Source: Arenicola marina (taxonomy: Eukaryota > Annelida > Polychaeta > Arenicolidae). From it: a DNA stretch of 64,000 bases. A program made the position numbers and the translations under genes. Positions 33,021 through 45,561 of this stretch are shown in pieces. The number at the start of each line of letters is the position of its first letter. Position 1 is the first letter of the stretch. The DNA lies in NCBI GenBank assembly GCA_964019135.1, contig OZ025257.1:25652352-25716351 (forward strand), read 5' to 3'. The notes under the pieces are model-generated. The model did not search any database, was not told where the DNA came from, and saw only the letters and a list, made by a program, of their open reading frames with translations.

Positions 33021-34298
33021 GTTGGCGCCGGTGTGACAGCCAAGGCGTTGGTCGGTCAGGGTGGCGCCGGTGTGACAGCCAAGGCGTTGGTCAGGGTGGA
33101 GCCGGTGTGACAGCCAAGGCGTTGGTCAAGTTGGAGCCGGTGTGACAGCCAAGGCGTTGGTCAGGGTGGCGCCGGTGTGACAGCCAAGGCATTGGTCAGG
33201 GTGGCGCCGGTGTGACAGCCAAGGCGTTGGTCAGGGTGGCGCCGGTGTGACAGCCAAGGCGTTGGTCAGGGTGGAGCCGGTGTGACATCCAAGGCGTTGG
33301 TCAGGGTGGCGCCGGTGTGACAGCCAAGGCGTTGTTCAGGGTGGCGCCGGTGTGACAGCCAAGGCGTTGGTCAGGGTGGCGCCGGTGTGACAGCCAAGGC
33401 GTTGGTCAGGGTGGCGCCGGTGTGACAGCCAAGGCGTTGGTCAGGGTGGCGCCGGTGTGAGAGCCAAGGCATTGGTCAGGGTGGAGCCGGTGTGAGAGCC
33501 AAGGCGTTGGTCAGGGTGGCGCCGGTGTGAGAGCCAAGGCATTGGTCAGGGTGGCGCCGGTGTGAGAGCCAAGGCATTGGTCAGGGTGGAGCCGGTGTGA
33601 CAGCCAAGGCGTTGGTCAGGATGGAGCCGGTGTGAGAGCCAAGGCATTAGTCAGGGCGGCGCCGGTGGGAGAGCCAAGACGTTGGTCAGGGTGGCGCCGG
33701 TGTGAGAGCCAAAGCGTTGGTCAGGGTGGCGCCGGTGTGACAGCCTAGGCGTTGGTCAGGGTGGAGCCGGTGTGACAGCCAAGGCATTGGTCAGGTTGGC
33801 GCCAATTGTGACAGCCAAGGCGTTGGTCAGGGTGGAGCCGGTGTGACAGCCAAGGCATTGATCAGGGTGGAGCCGGTGTGAGAGCCAAGGCTTTGGTCAG
33901 GCTGGCGCCGGTGTGACAACCAAGGCGTTGGTCAGGGTGGAGCCGGTGTGACAGCCAAGGCGTTGGTCAGGGTGGCGCCGGTGTGACAGCCAAGGCGTTG
34001 GTCAGGGTGGCGCCGGTGTGACAGCCAAGGCGTTGGTCAGGGTGGAGCCGGTGTGACAGACAAGGCATTGGTCAGGGTGGCACCGGTGTGACAGCCAAGG
34101 CGTTGGTCAGGGTGGAGCCGGTGTGACAGCCAAGGCATTGGTCAGGGGGGCGCCGGTGTCACAGCCAAGGCGTTGGTCAGGGTGGAGCCGGTGTAACAGC
34201 CAAGGCATTGGTCAGGGTGGCGGCGGTGTGACAGCCAAGGCGTTGGTCAGGGTGGAGCCGGTGTGAGAGCCAAGGCATTGGTCATGGTGGCGCCGGTT
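33021..34298. repeat. 35-bp minisatellite (copy 1)
   Basis: About 36 units of 35 bp: GTGGCGCCGGTGTGACAGCC followed by AAGGCGTTGGTCAGG. Three binary sites account for most variation: GCGCC/GAGCC, GACAGCC/GAGAGCC and GCGTTGG/GCATTGG. Each unit includes the GGCGCC palindrome and the inverted repeat CCAA-GGCG-TTGG. There are no spacers between units. The order of variants in copy 2 appears identical. Confidence 0.96.
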
Positions 34299-34614
34299 TT
34301 TAAAATTATAAGCCTGGGTGTAGGGCATATCGATTAGGAGAATACGGAGTAAGATAGAAATGTAGGTAAGGAAAGACTGAACCTCTCACCCTCAACCCCA
34401 TCCCGACTAGATCTCTCACCATCATTCCTTTAGCCGATTTTCACATCTTGACTAAAATACTCACTTGTCAGCCGTATTAATAATAACATTTTTTTCTTTT
34501 ATATAAATCCAAGCTTGCGGAGACGATATCCGCACGCATTCAGCCCGGTAATCTGTATACATAAAAGTTTTCACCAATTAGGGACCTCGGCACTTAAATT
34601 CACGCGGAGAGTCC

Positions 34615-34813
34615 CAAGGGCGGATCCAGGGGGGGTGCAAGTGGACCGGACCCCCATACTTCTTTGAGGAAGAGTTCCGTTTTTGAATGCAACATTTAGG
34701 CCTTCTGAGTAAAAAGTGTTGGTGCATCCCCAATCTTTTTCAGAGACCCCCCCCCTTCCCGGTCGCAAGTTTGTACCCCCCCCCCACCTTCTAAATTCCT
34801 GGATTCGCCCCTG
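34615..34813. mobile_element. MITE-like element with imperfect terminal inverted repeats (copy 1)
   Basis: The left end CAAGGGCGGATCCAGG (34615-34630) and right end CCTGGATTCGCCCCTG (34798-34813) are inverted at 14 of 16 positions. Internal sequence is also quasi-palindromic (GTGCAAGTGGACCGG against CCGGTCGCAAGTTTGTAC), and C/G homopolymers flank it. The length of about 199 bp and lack of a coding frame fit a non-autonomous DNA transposon. No clean target duplication was seen, so the superfamily is undetermined. Confidence 0.6.
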
Positions 34814-36390
34814 TCAGTCCAAATCCCGCTGGACCCCGCATAGTCCGCCAGTGCATAGGAGGCGCCACTTGGCTCAGGGTTCCTCACGATCGATACAACA
34901 ATTGAAAGTCGCAGACAGATTGAGGCATCCTCAGGAGAAATCAGGGACAAAAAGGCAGCCCAAGCAAAGCCCCGGCTGACCGCATTAAAGTTCTTATTGT
35001 AGGGGCGCTCGGGCGGCAACCCGTGACCGATTTCAATGAACTACACGCACGAACGAAAAAATGAAGTAAAGGTGGTTTTGATTTTACTTCATTTTGCTAA
35101 ATATATAAGAAACTGTATAATATAATGATCGCGATAATATTCACCAAGCCCTTCTAAACCACGTGACAACCTCATAATTTGTGTATTTTCAATAATTAGG
35201 ATACTGGTTGGCATTTTTTCGGGGAAATCTCGGCCAATGCAACCCTCTTCTTATGTCATCAGGTGCAGCTTGTTATCCCTTGATTCTGGTCGGTTTAATA
35301 TCTAGCAATTATCATATTATTATTATACCTTATTATTACATGTTATATTATATTATCTTATTATTATAAGTGTGCGATCTTGCATTGCACAATCATATTT
35401 CTCAATATAACAAATTATCATCTTTACTTTTATTTACAATAGAGGGACCCTGCTATATGGCCATTACCTTTCAGAAGAACCGCCTTAAATAAACGATGCT
35501 TAAATTTGTTAACAAAATGCAATCTGGCATTCGAGAATGTATCCAAATTCTTATTGAATATGTCGCACTAACATTGAAACAGCTATTGCTTTGTGTTATT
35601 TTTGTCTATATAGAACATCTGCTTATTTGGGTTTTTTAAATTTTAAACCAAGCATCAATCTGAAAATGTGTCGGATACTTTGGGAACGACAAATCAAGCC
35701 AATGGCGTCCTCCACAACAACGGAGGAGTACACTACCGCTGCCCAGAAATAACCACAAAAGAGCAGGCTTTCGTCGAAATTCTGAAAATACTCGGACACA
35801 AAAGAATGGCGGCTGAATGGCGATGGCCCTTGATGTACCAGTCCCTCTCAACGAGCGAAGCAGGTCTGTTTGTGCTGACAAGCTTTGCGTGGCGGGGGGG
35901 GGGCGGTTGGCGGGTGGGGTTGCGTCTGTCTCTCCCACCAGCCTGTCCCTTGAAGCGTGATTCCTAGCATCCCTCGAAGTGGCGGCCAGCACCCCTTAGA
36001 GACTAATTACCCCCACGCCTCCGTCATGTCAAATGGCGAAGTCGGAACGATTTCTGCATGAAAATTATATTCTGGAAGGAAAAAAACAGACGATAACTCC
36101 GGGGGTGGGGGGGAGACTTCGTTGGCGGTCCATGAGGCATGCATAATGAGAGTCGTCGTGAAGGGTGCTCTGTTTGGTGGGTTAAATGAGTGACTGGGGC
36201 CCGGTCAACGTCTTATATGGTCGTGGGCGGCAGAAAGGACTGTGTAATTGTCGCCTAACGTGTCAAGCCATAATGAAAGAGTGAAGGGGATAACCATCTC
36301 AACGTGGTTTAATAACCAGCAGGTTGTTTGTTTGCTAACATGTTTTGGGGCCGTGCAGATTACGTCACGCTTATTGCGCAGAATCGTGTG
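34814..36390. other. Low-copy and AT-rich sequence up to the next satellite (copy 1)
   Basis: A TTATTATTA-rich tract lies at about 35310-35375. Around 35667-35940 both strands have open frames (plus 35668-35967, minus 35636-35992). The plus frame EQAFVEILKILGHKRMAAEW is mildly protein-like, but no start, splice or family evidence supports a gene. The last bases before 36391 pass directly into 19-bp repeats. Confidence 0.4.
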
Positions 36391-39300
36391 GAGGTGATGA
36401 TATCGGGTGTAGGTAATGATATCGGGTGTAGGTAATGATATCGGGTGTAGGTAATGATATCGGGTGTAGGTAATGATATCGGGTGTAGGTAATGATATCG
36501 GGTGTCGGTAATGATATCGGGTGTAGGTAATGATATCGGGTGTAGGTAATGATATCAGGTGTAGGTAATGATATCGGGTGTAGGTAATGATATCGGGTGT
36601 AGGTAATGATATCGGGTGTAGGTAATGATATCGGGTGTAGGTAATGATATCGGGTGTAGGTAATGATATCGGGTGTAGGTAATGATATTGTGTTTAGGTA
36701 ATGATATCGGGTGTAGGTAATGATATCGGGTGTAGGTAATGATATCGGGTGTAGGTAATGATATCGGGTGTAGGTAATGATATCGGGTGTAGGTAATGAT
36801 ATCGGGTGTAGGTAATGATATCGGGTGTAGGTAATGATATCAGGTGTAGGTAATGATATCGGGTGTAGGTAATGATATCGTGTAGCGGTAATGACATCGG
36901 GTGTAGGTAATGATATCGGGTGTAGGTAATGATATCGGGTGTAGGTAATGATATCGGGTGTAAGTAATGATATCGGGTGTAGGTAGTGATATCGGGTGTA
37001 GGTAATGATATCGGGTGTAGGTAATGATATCGGGTGTAGGTAATGATATCGGGTGTAGGTAATGATATCGGGTGTAGGTAATGATATCGTGTGGAGGTAA
37101 TGATATCGGGTGTAGGTAATGATATCGGGTGTAGGTAATGATATCGGGTGTAGGTAATGATATCGGGTGTAGGTAATGATATCGGGTGTAGGTAGTGATA
37201 TCGGGTGTAGGTAATGATATCGGGTGTAGGTAATGATATCGGGTGTAGGTAATGATATCGGGTGTAGGTAATGATATCGGGTGTAGGTAATGATATCGGG
37301 TGTAGGTAATGATATCGGGTGTAGGTAATGATATCGGGTGTAGGTAATGATATCGGGTGTAGGTAATGATATCGGGTGTAGGTAATGATATCGGGTGTAG
37401 GTAATGATATCGGGTGTAGGTAATGATATCGTGTTTAGGTAATGATATCGGGTGTAGGTAATGATATCGGGTGTAGGTAATGATATCGGGTATAGGTAAT
37501 GATATCGGGTGTAGGTAATGATATCGGGTGTAGGTAATGATATCGGGTGTAGGTAATGATATCGGGTGTAGGTACTGATATCGTGTTTAGGTAATGATAT
37601 CGGGTCTAGGTAATGATATTGGGTGTAGGTAATGATATCGTGTTTAGGTAATGATATCGGGTGTAGGTAATGATATCGGGTGTAGGTAATGATATCGGGT
37701 GTAGGTAATGATATCGGGTGTAGGTAATGATATCAGGTGTAGGTAATGATATCGGGTGTAGGGAATGATATCGGGTGTAGGTAATGATATCGGGTGTAGG
37801 TAATGATATCGGGTGTAGGTAATGATATCGGGTGTAGGTAATGATATCGGGTGTAGGTAATGATATCGGCTGTAGGTAATGATATCGGGTGTAGGTAATG
37901 ATATCGTGTTTGGGTAATGATATCGGGTGTAGGTAATGATATCGGGTGTAGGTAATGATATCGGGTGTAGTTAATGATATCGGGTGTAGGTAATGATATC
38001 GTGTAGAGGTAATGATATCGGGTGTAAGTAATGATATCGGGTGTAGGTAATGATATCAGGTGTAGGTAATGATATCGGGTGTAGGTAATGATATCATGTT
38101 TAGGTAATGATATCGTGTGTAAGTAATGATATCGGGTGTAGGTAATGATATCGGGTGTAGGTAATGATATCGGGTGTAGGTAATGATATCGGGTGTAGGT
38201 AATGATACCGGGTGTAGGTAATGATATCGGGTGTAGGTAATGATATCGGGTGTAGGTAATGATATCGGGTGTAGGTAATGATATCGGGTGTAGGTAATGA
38301 TATCGAGTGTAGGTAATAATATCGTGTTTAGGTAATGATATCGGGTGTAGGTAATGATATCGGGTGTAGGTAATGATATCGTGCTTAGGTAATGATATCG
38401 GGTGTAGGTAATGATATCGGGTTTAGGTAATGATATCGGGTGTAGGTAATGCTATCATGTTTATGTAATGATGTCGGGTGTAGGTAAGGATATCGGGTGT
38501 AGGTAATGATATCGTGTTTAGGTAATGATATCGGGTGTAAGTAATGATATCGGGTGTAGGTAATGATATCGGGTGTAGGTAATGATATCGGGTGTAGGTC
38601 ATGATATCAGGTGTAGGTAATGATATCGGGCGTAGGGAATGATATCGGGTGTAGGTAATGATATCGGGTGTAGGTAATGATATCGGGTGTAGGTAATGAT
38701 ATCGGGTGTAGGTAATGATATCGGGTGTAGGTAATGATATCGGGTGTAGGTAATGATATCGGGTGTAGGTAATGATATCGTGTTTGGGTAATGATATCGG
38801 GTGTAGGTAATGATATCGGGTGTAGGTAATGATATCGGGTGTAGTTAATGATATCGGGTGTAGGTAATGATATCGTGTAGAGGTAATGATATCGGGTGTA
38901 AGTAATGATATCGGGTGTAGGTAATGATATCAGGTGTAGGTAATGATATCGGGTGTAGGTAATGATATCATGTTTAGGTAATGATATCGTGTGTAAGTAA
39001 TGATATCGGGTGTAGGTAATGATATCGGGTGTAGGTAATGATATCGGGTGTAGGTAATGATATCGGGTGTAGGTAATGATATCGGGTGTAGGTAATGATA
39101 TCGGGTGTAGGTAATGATATCGGGTGTAGGTAATGATATCGGGTGTAGGTAATGATATCGGGTGTAGGTAATGATATCGCGTGTAGGTAATGATATCGTG
39201 TTTAGGTAATGATATCGGGTGTAGGTAATGATATCGGGTGTAGGTAATGATATCGTGCTTAGGTAATGATATCGGGTGTAGGTAATGATATCGGGTTTAG

Positions 39301-42300
39301 GTAATGATATCGGGTGTAGGCAATGCTATCATGTTTATGTAATGATATCGGGTGTAGGTAATGATATCGGGGTTAGGTAATGATATCGTGTTTAGGTAAT
39401 GATATCGGGTGTAAGTAATGATATCGGGTGTAGGTAATGATATCGGGTGTAGGTAATGATATCGGGTGTAGGTAATGATATCGGGTGTAAGTAATGATAT
39501 CGGGTGTAGGTAGTGATATCGGGTGTAGGTAATGATATCGGGTGTAGGTAATGATATCGGGTGTAGGTAATGATATCGGGTGTAGGTAATGATATCGGGT
39601 GTAGGTAATGATATCGTGTGGAGGTAATGATATCGGGTGTAGGTAATGATATCGGGTGTAGGTAATGATATCGGGTGTAGGTAATGATATCGGGTGTAGG
39701 TAATGATATCGGGTGTAGGTAGTGATATCGGGTGTAGGTAGTGATATCGGGTGTAGGTAATGATATCGGGTGTAGGTAATGATATCGGGTGTAGGTAATG
39801 ATATCGGGTGTAGGTAATGATATCGGGTGTAGGTAATGATATCGGGTGTAGGTAATGATATCGGGTGTAGGTAATGATATCGGGTGTAGGTAATGATATC
39901 GGGTGTAGGTAATGATATCGGGTGTAGGTAATGATATCGGGTGTAGGTAATGATATCGGGTGTAGGTAATGATATCGGGTGTAGGTAATGATATCGGGTG
40001 TAGGTAATGATATCGGGTGGAGGTAATTATATCGGGTGTAGGTAATGATATCGGGTGTAGGTAATGATATCGTGTTTAGGTAATGATATCGGGTGTAGGT
40101 AATGATATCGGGTGTAGGTAATGATATCGGGTATAGGTAATGATATCGGGTGTAGGTAATGATATCGGGTGTAGGTAATGATATCGGGTGTAGGTAATGA
40201 TATCGGGTGTAGGTAATGATATCGTGTTTAGGTAATGATATCGGGTCTAGGTAATGATATTGGGTGTAGGTAATGATATCGTGTTTAGGTAATGATATCG
40301 GGTGTAGGTAATGATATCGGGTGAGGTAATAATATCGGGTGTAGGTAATGATATCGGGTGTAGGTAATGATATCAGGTGTAGGTAATGATATCGGGTGTA
40401 GGTAATGATATCGGGTGTAGGTAATGATATCGGGTGTAGGTAATGATATCGGGTGTAGGTAATGATATCGGCTGTAGGTAATGATATCGGGTGTAGGTAA
40501 TGATATCGGGTGTAGGTAATGATATCGGGTGTAGGTAAGGATATCGTGTTTGGGTAATGATATCGGGTGTAGGTAATGATATCGGGTGTAGGTAATGATA
40601 TCGGGTGTAGTTAATGATCTCGGGTGTAGGTAATGATATCGTGTAGAGGTAATGATATCGGGTGTAAGTAATGATATCGGGTGTAGGTAATGATATCAGG
40701 TGTAGGTAATGATATCGGGTGTAGGTAATGATATCATGTTTAGGTAATGATATCGTGTGTAAGTAATGATATCGGGTGTAGGTAATGATATCGGGTGTAG
40801 GTAATGATATCGGGTGTAGGTAATGATATCGGGTGTAGGTAATGATATCGGGTGTAGGTAATGATATCGGGTGTAGGTAATGATGTCGGGTGTAGGTAAT
40901 GATATCGGGTGTAGGTAATGATATCGGGTGTAGGTAATGATATCGTGTTTAGGTAATGATATCGGGTGTAGGTAATGATATCGGGTGTAGGTAATGATAT
41001 CGTGCTTAGGTAATGATATCGGGTGTAGGTAATGATATCGTGTTTTGGTAATGATATCGGGTGTAGGTAATGCTATCATGTTTATGTAATGATATCGGGT
41101 GTAGGTAATGATATCGGGTGTAGGTAATGATATCGTGTTTAGGTAATGATATCGGGTGTAAGTAATGATATCGGGTGTAGGTAATGATATCGGGTGTAGG
41201 TAATGATGTCGTGTTTAGGTAATGATATCGGGTGTAAGTAATGATATCGGGTGTAGGTAATGATATCGTGTGTAGGTAATGATATCGGGTGTAGGTAATG
41301 ATATCGTGCTTAGGTAATGATATCGGGTGTAGGTAATGATATCGTGTTTAGGTAATGATATCGGGTGTAGGTAATGCTATCATGTTTAGGTAATGATATC
41401 GGGTGTAGGTAATGATATCGGGTGTAGGTAATGATATCGTGTTTAGGTAATGATATCGGGTGTAAGTAATGATATCGGGTGTAGGTAATGATATCGGGTG
41501 TAGGTAATGATATCGTGTTGAGGTAATGATATCGGTTGTAAGTAATGATATCGGTTGTAAGTAATGATATCGGGTGTAGGTAATGATATCGGGTGTAGGT
41601 AATGATATCGGGTGTAGGTAATGATATCGGGTGTAGGTAATGATATCGTGTTTAGGTAATGATATCGGGTGTAGGTAATGATATCGGGTGTAGGTAATGA
41701 TATCGGGTCTAGGTAATGATATCGGGTGTAGGTAATGATATCGGGTGTAGATAATGATATCGGGTGTAGGTAATGATATCGGGTGTAGGTAAAGATATCG
41801 GGTGTAGGTAATGATATCGGGTGTAGGTAATGATATCGGGTGTAGGTAATGATATCGGGTGTAGGTAATGATATCGGGTGTAGGTAATGATATTGTGTTC
41901 AGGTAATGATATCGGGTGTAGGTAATGATATCGGGTGTAGGTAATCATATCGGGTGTAGGTAATCATATCGGGTGTAGGTAATGATATCGGGTGTAGGTA
42001 ATGATATCGGGTGTAGGTAATGATATCGGGTGTAGGTAATGATATCGGGTGTAGGTAATGATATCGGGTTTAGGTAATGATATCGGGTGTAGGTAATGAT
42101 ATCGTGTTTAGGTAATGATATCGGGTGTAGGTAATGATATCGGGTGTAGGTAATGATATCGGGTGTAGGTAATGATATCGGGTGTAGGTAATGATATCGG
42201 GTGTAGGTAATGATATCGGGTGTAGGTAATGATATCGGGTGTAGGTAATGATATCGGGTGTAGGTAATGATATCGGGTGTAGGTAATTATGTCGGGTGTA

Positions 42301-42400
42301 GGTAATGATATCGCGTTTAGGTAATGATATCGGGTGTAGGTAATGATATCGGGTGTAGGCAATGATATCGGGTGTAGGTAATGATATCGGGTGTAGGTAA
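36391..42400. repeat. 19-bp satellite array A3
   Basis: About 316 copies of the A1 monomer. It has its own variants, notably GTGTAAGTAATG and GGTAGTGATATC, which are rare or absent in A1, and lacks the GAGATC variant common in A1. Higher-order repeats are visible. TGTTTGGGTAATG occurs at 37907 and 38781, and ATGTTTATGTAATG at 38457 and 39331, both 874 bp (46 monomers) apart. The GTGTGGAGG marker (37081 and 39608) and the GGTAGTGAT marker (36984 and 39511) give 2527 bp (133 monomers). Confidence 0.96.
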
Positions 42401-44721
42401 TCAGGTAATGAGGTAGTGTGATGGTAATGATACCGTATGTAGGTAATCAGGTACTGAGGTAGTGTGATGGTAATGATACCGTATGTAGGTAATCAGGTAA
42501 TGAGGTAGTGTGATGGTAATGATGCCGTATGTAGGGAATCAGGTAATGAGGTAGTGTGATGGTAATGATACCGTACGTAGGTAATCAGGCAATGAGGTAG
42601 TGCGATGGTAATGATACCGTATGTAGGTAATCAGGTAATGATGTAGTGTGATGGTAATGATACCGTATGTAGGTAATCAGGTAATGAGGTAGTGTGATGG
42701 TAATGATACCGTATGTAGGTAATCAGGTAATGATGTAGTGTGATGGTAATGATACCGTATGTAGGTAATCAGGTAATGAGGTAGTGTGATGGTAATGATA
42801 CCGTATGTAGGTAATCAGGTAATGATGTAGTGTGATGGTAATGATACCGTATGTAGGTAATCAGGTAATGAGGTAGTGTGATGGTAATGATACCGTATGT
42901 AGGTAATCAGGTAATGATGTAGTTTGATGGTAATGATACCGTATGTAGGTACTCAGGTAATGAGGTAGTGTGATGGTAATGATACCCTATGTAGGTAATC
43001 AGGTAATGATGTAGTGTGATGGTAATGATGCCGTATGTAGGTAATCAGGTAATGAGGTAGTGTGATGGTAATGATACCGTATGTAGGTACTCAGGTAATG
43101 AGGGAGTGTGATGGTAATGATACCGTATGTAGGTAATAAGGTAATGAGGTGGTGTAATGGTAATGATACCGTATGTAGGTAATCAGGTAATGATGTAGTG
43201 TAATGGTAATGATATCGTATGTGGGTAATCAGGTAATGATGTAGTGTGATGGTAATGATACCGTATGTAGGTAATCAGGTAATGATGTAGTGTGATGATA
43301 ATGATATCGTATGTAGGTAATCAGGTAATGAGGTAGTGTGATGGTAATGATACCGTATGTAGGTAATCAGGTAATGATGTAGTGTAATGGTAATGATACC
43401 GTATGTAGGTAATTAGGTAATGATGTAGTGTGATGGTAATTATACCGTATGTAGGTAATCAGGAAATGAGGTAGTGTGATGGTAATGATACCGTATGTGG
43501 GTAATCAGGTAATGATGTAGTGTGATGGTAATGATACCGTATGTAGGTAATCAGGTAAGGAGGTAGTGTGATGGTAATTATACCGTATGTAGGTAATCAG
43601 GTAATGATGTAGTGTGATGGTAATGATACCGTATGTAGGTAATCAGGTAATGATGTAGTGTGATGGTAATGATACCGTATGTAGGTAATTAGGTACTGAT
43701 GTTGTGTGATGGTAATTATACCGTATGTAGGTAATCAGGAAATGAGGTAGTGTGATGGTAATGATACCGTATGTGGGTAATCAGGTAATGATGTAGTGTG
43801 ATGGTAATGATACCGTATGTAGGTAATCGGGTAATGAGGTAGTGTGATGTTAATGATACCGTATGTAGGTAATCAGGTAATGATGTAGTGTAATGGTAAT
43901 GATACCGTATGTGGGTAATCATTTAATGATGTAGTGTGATGGTAATTATACCGTATGTAGGTAATCAGGTAATGAGGTAGTGTGATGGTAATTATACCGT
44001 ATGTAGGTAATCAGGTAGTGAGGTAGTGTGATGGTAATGATACCGTATGTAGGTAATCAGGTAATGATGTAGCGTGATGGTAATGATACCGTATGTAGGT
44101 AATCAGGTAATGAGGTAGTGTGATGGTAATGATACCGTATGTAGGTAATAAGGTAATGAGGTGGTGTAATGGTAATGATACCGTATGTAGGTAATCAGGT
44201 AATGAGGTAGTGTGATGGTAATGCTACCGTATGTAGGTAATCAGGTAATGATGTAGTGTGATGGTAATGATACCGTATGTAGGTAATCAGGTAATGATGT
44301 AGTGTGTTGGTAATGATACCGTATGTAGGTAATCAGGTATTGATGTAGTGTGATGGTAATGATAACGTATGTAGGTAATCAGGTAATGATACCGTATGTA
44401 GGTAATCAGGTAATGATGTAGTTTGATGGTAATGATACCGTATGTAGGTAATCAGGTAATGATATAGTGTGATGGTAATGATACCGTATGTAGGTAATCA
44501 GGTAATGATGTAGTGTGATGGTAATGATATCGTATGTAGGTAATCAGGCAATGATGTAGTGTGATGGTAATGATACCGTATGTAGGTAATCAGGTAATGA
44601 TGTAGTGTGATGGTAATGATACCGTATGTTGGTAATCAGGTAATGACATAGTGTGATGGTAATGATACCGTATGTAGGTAATGAGGTAATGAGGTAGTGT
44701 GATGGTAATGATACCGTATGT
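42401..44721. repeat. 46-bp satellite array B3
   Basis: About 50 copies of the same 46-bp unit as B1 and B2, including the GATGTAG/GAGGTAG alternation and the GGTAATAAGGTAATGAGGTGG variant unit. It ends at GTATGTGTCGGTAAACATGG, the same right-hand boundary as B2. The junction with A3 lacks the GTACTGAGG and GATGGAG variants seen at the other two A/B junctions. Confidence 0.95.
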
Positions 44722-45560
44722 GTCGGTAAACATGGTGTCCAGGAGAATCTACCAGTAACTGTAAATGCGTGTGCTGTGTATATTGGAGAGTGAATTAGTT
44801 CGACTTGCCATGCCATGATAAAAGGACACTACTTCACTATCCAGTATCTGTAACAAGATTTCGCATGCTGAAACGGACCTTTAACTTTCACTTGACATAA
44901 CTCATTCTCTATTAAATAAGAGTTCCAGACATAGCATACCTGATTTAAATGCCTGAGGGTTCCTGACGCATTCGGGGTCATGCTAGGCGTAGGCAATAAC
45001 TTAGCCGAAGTCTTAGTTAGCTGGCAATCCAATTGTACTTTACCGGGGTTTGACGGCCTCGAGACGAAATCCCTGATTGGGATGGGCCATTACTGCAAAC
45101 AAGGATCAATGGCACTCTTTAGATGCCAAAACTTGTGCGGAGGAGACCTGGGCGAGGAGGCATTCACCACACAGACAGTCTATAAAAGCCCAGCAATGAG
45201 ATGGTCGACCTTGGGTCCGTGGCGTTGTAACGGCTCCTAATGGCCCCAGGGTGAGCGGAAAGCGTTGGGATTTACACCTCCGCAGTCAGCGCTGGATCCG
45301 TATATATAAAGCCAATGAATGTAAATCGTCCTTCATGTGGTTAAGGCCTCTGATTCATTCTGTGCTCCTCTGATGAAGTAGCCAAAGATAGAGTGATGGT
45401 CGCATTAACACATAGCGTAATTAATGTACCTTATTAGCAGCAAGGGGGTTGTGAAGAGTTACTTGTGACAGTCAACACAATTTATCTCCTCGATTTCCAT
45501 TTAGATTTTTCGCATGGGTGGGTGACTGGCTATGGGCCATTAGAGTATCACTCCCCGATC
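44722..45560. other. Low-copy sequence without a recognisable gene (copy 2)
   Basis: Counterpart of 18304-19143 with about eleven substitutions and a one-base deletion. It ends at CTCCCCGATC, where the retrotransposon is inserted. Confidence 0.6.
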
Positions 45561-45561
45561 A

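Larger units (their letters stand above)
18304..36390. repeat. Complex spacer, copy 1 of an 18-kb tandem segmental duplication
   Basis: This segment recurs at 44722-64000 at an offset of 26418 bp before, and about 27900 bp after, a retrotransposon insertion in copy 2. It is bounded on the left by a 46-bp array and on the right by a 19-bp array, exactly as copy 2 is bounded on its left. Inside are several unrelated minisatellites and low-copy sequence, listed separately. Copy 2 runs off the window about 300 bp before the point where its next 19-bp array would be expected. Confidence 0.95.

Noticed and set aside
33021..34298. Possible CRISPR array (regular 35-bp repeats)
   Set aside because: Repeats are directly adjacent with no spacers, units vary at fixed sites, there are no cas genes, and the context is eukaryotic.
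34600..34825. 8-bp target duplication (AGTCC-type) around the MITE-like element, suggesting a hAT origin
   Set aside because: The matching AGTCC stretches sit at different distances from the two termini, so no consistent target duplication can be defined.
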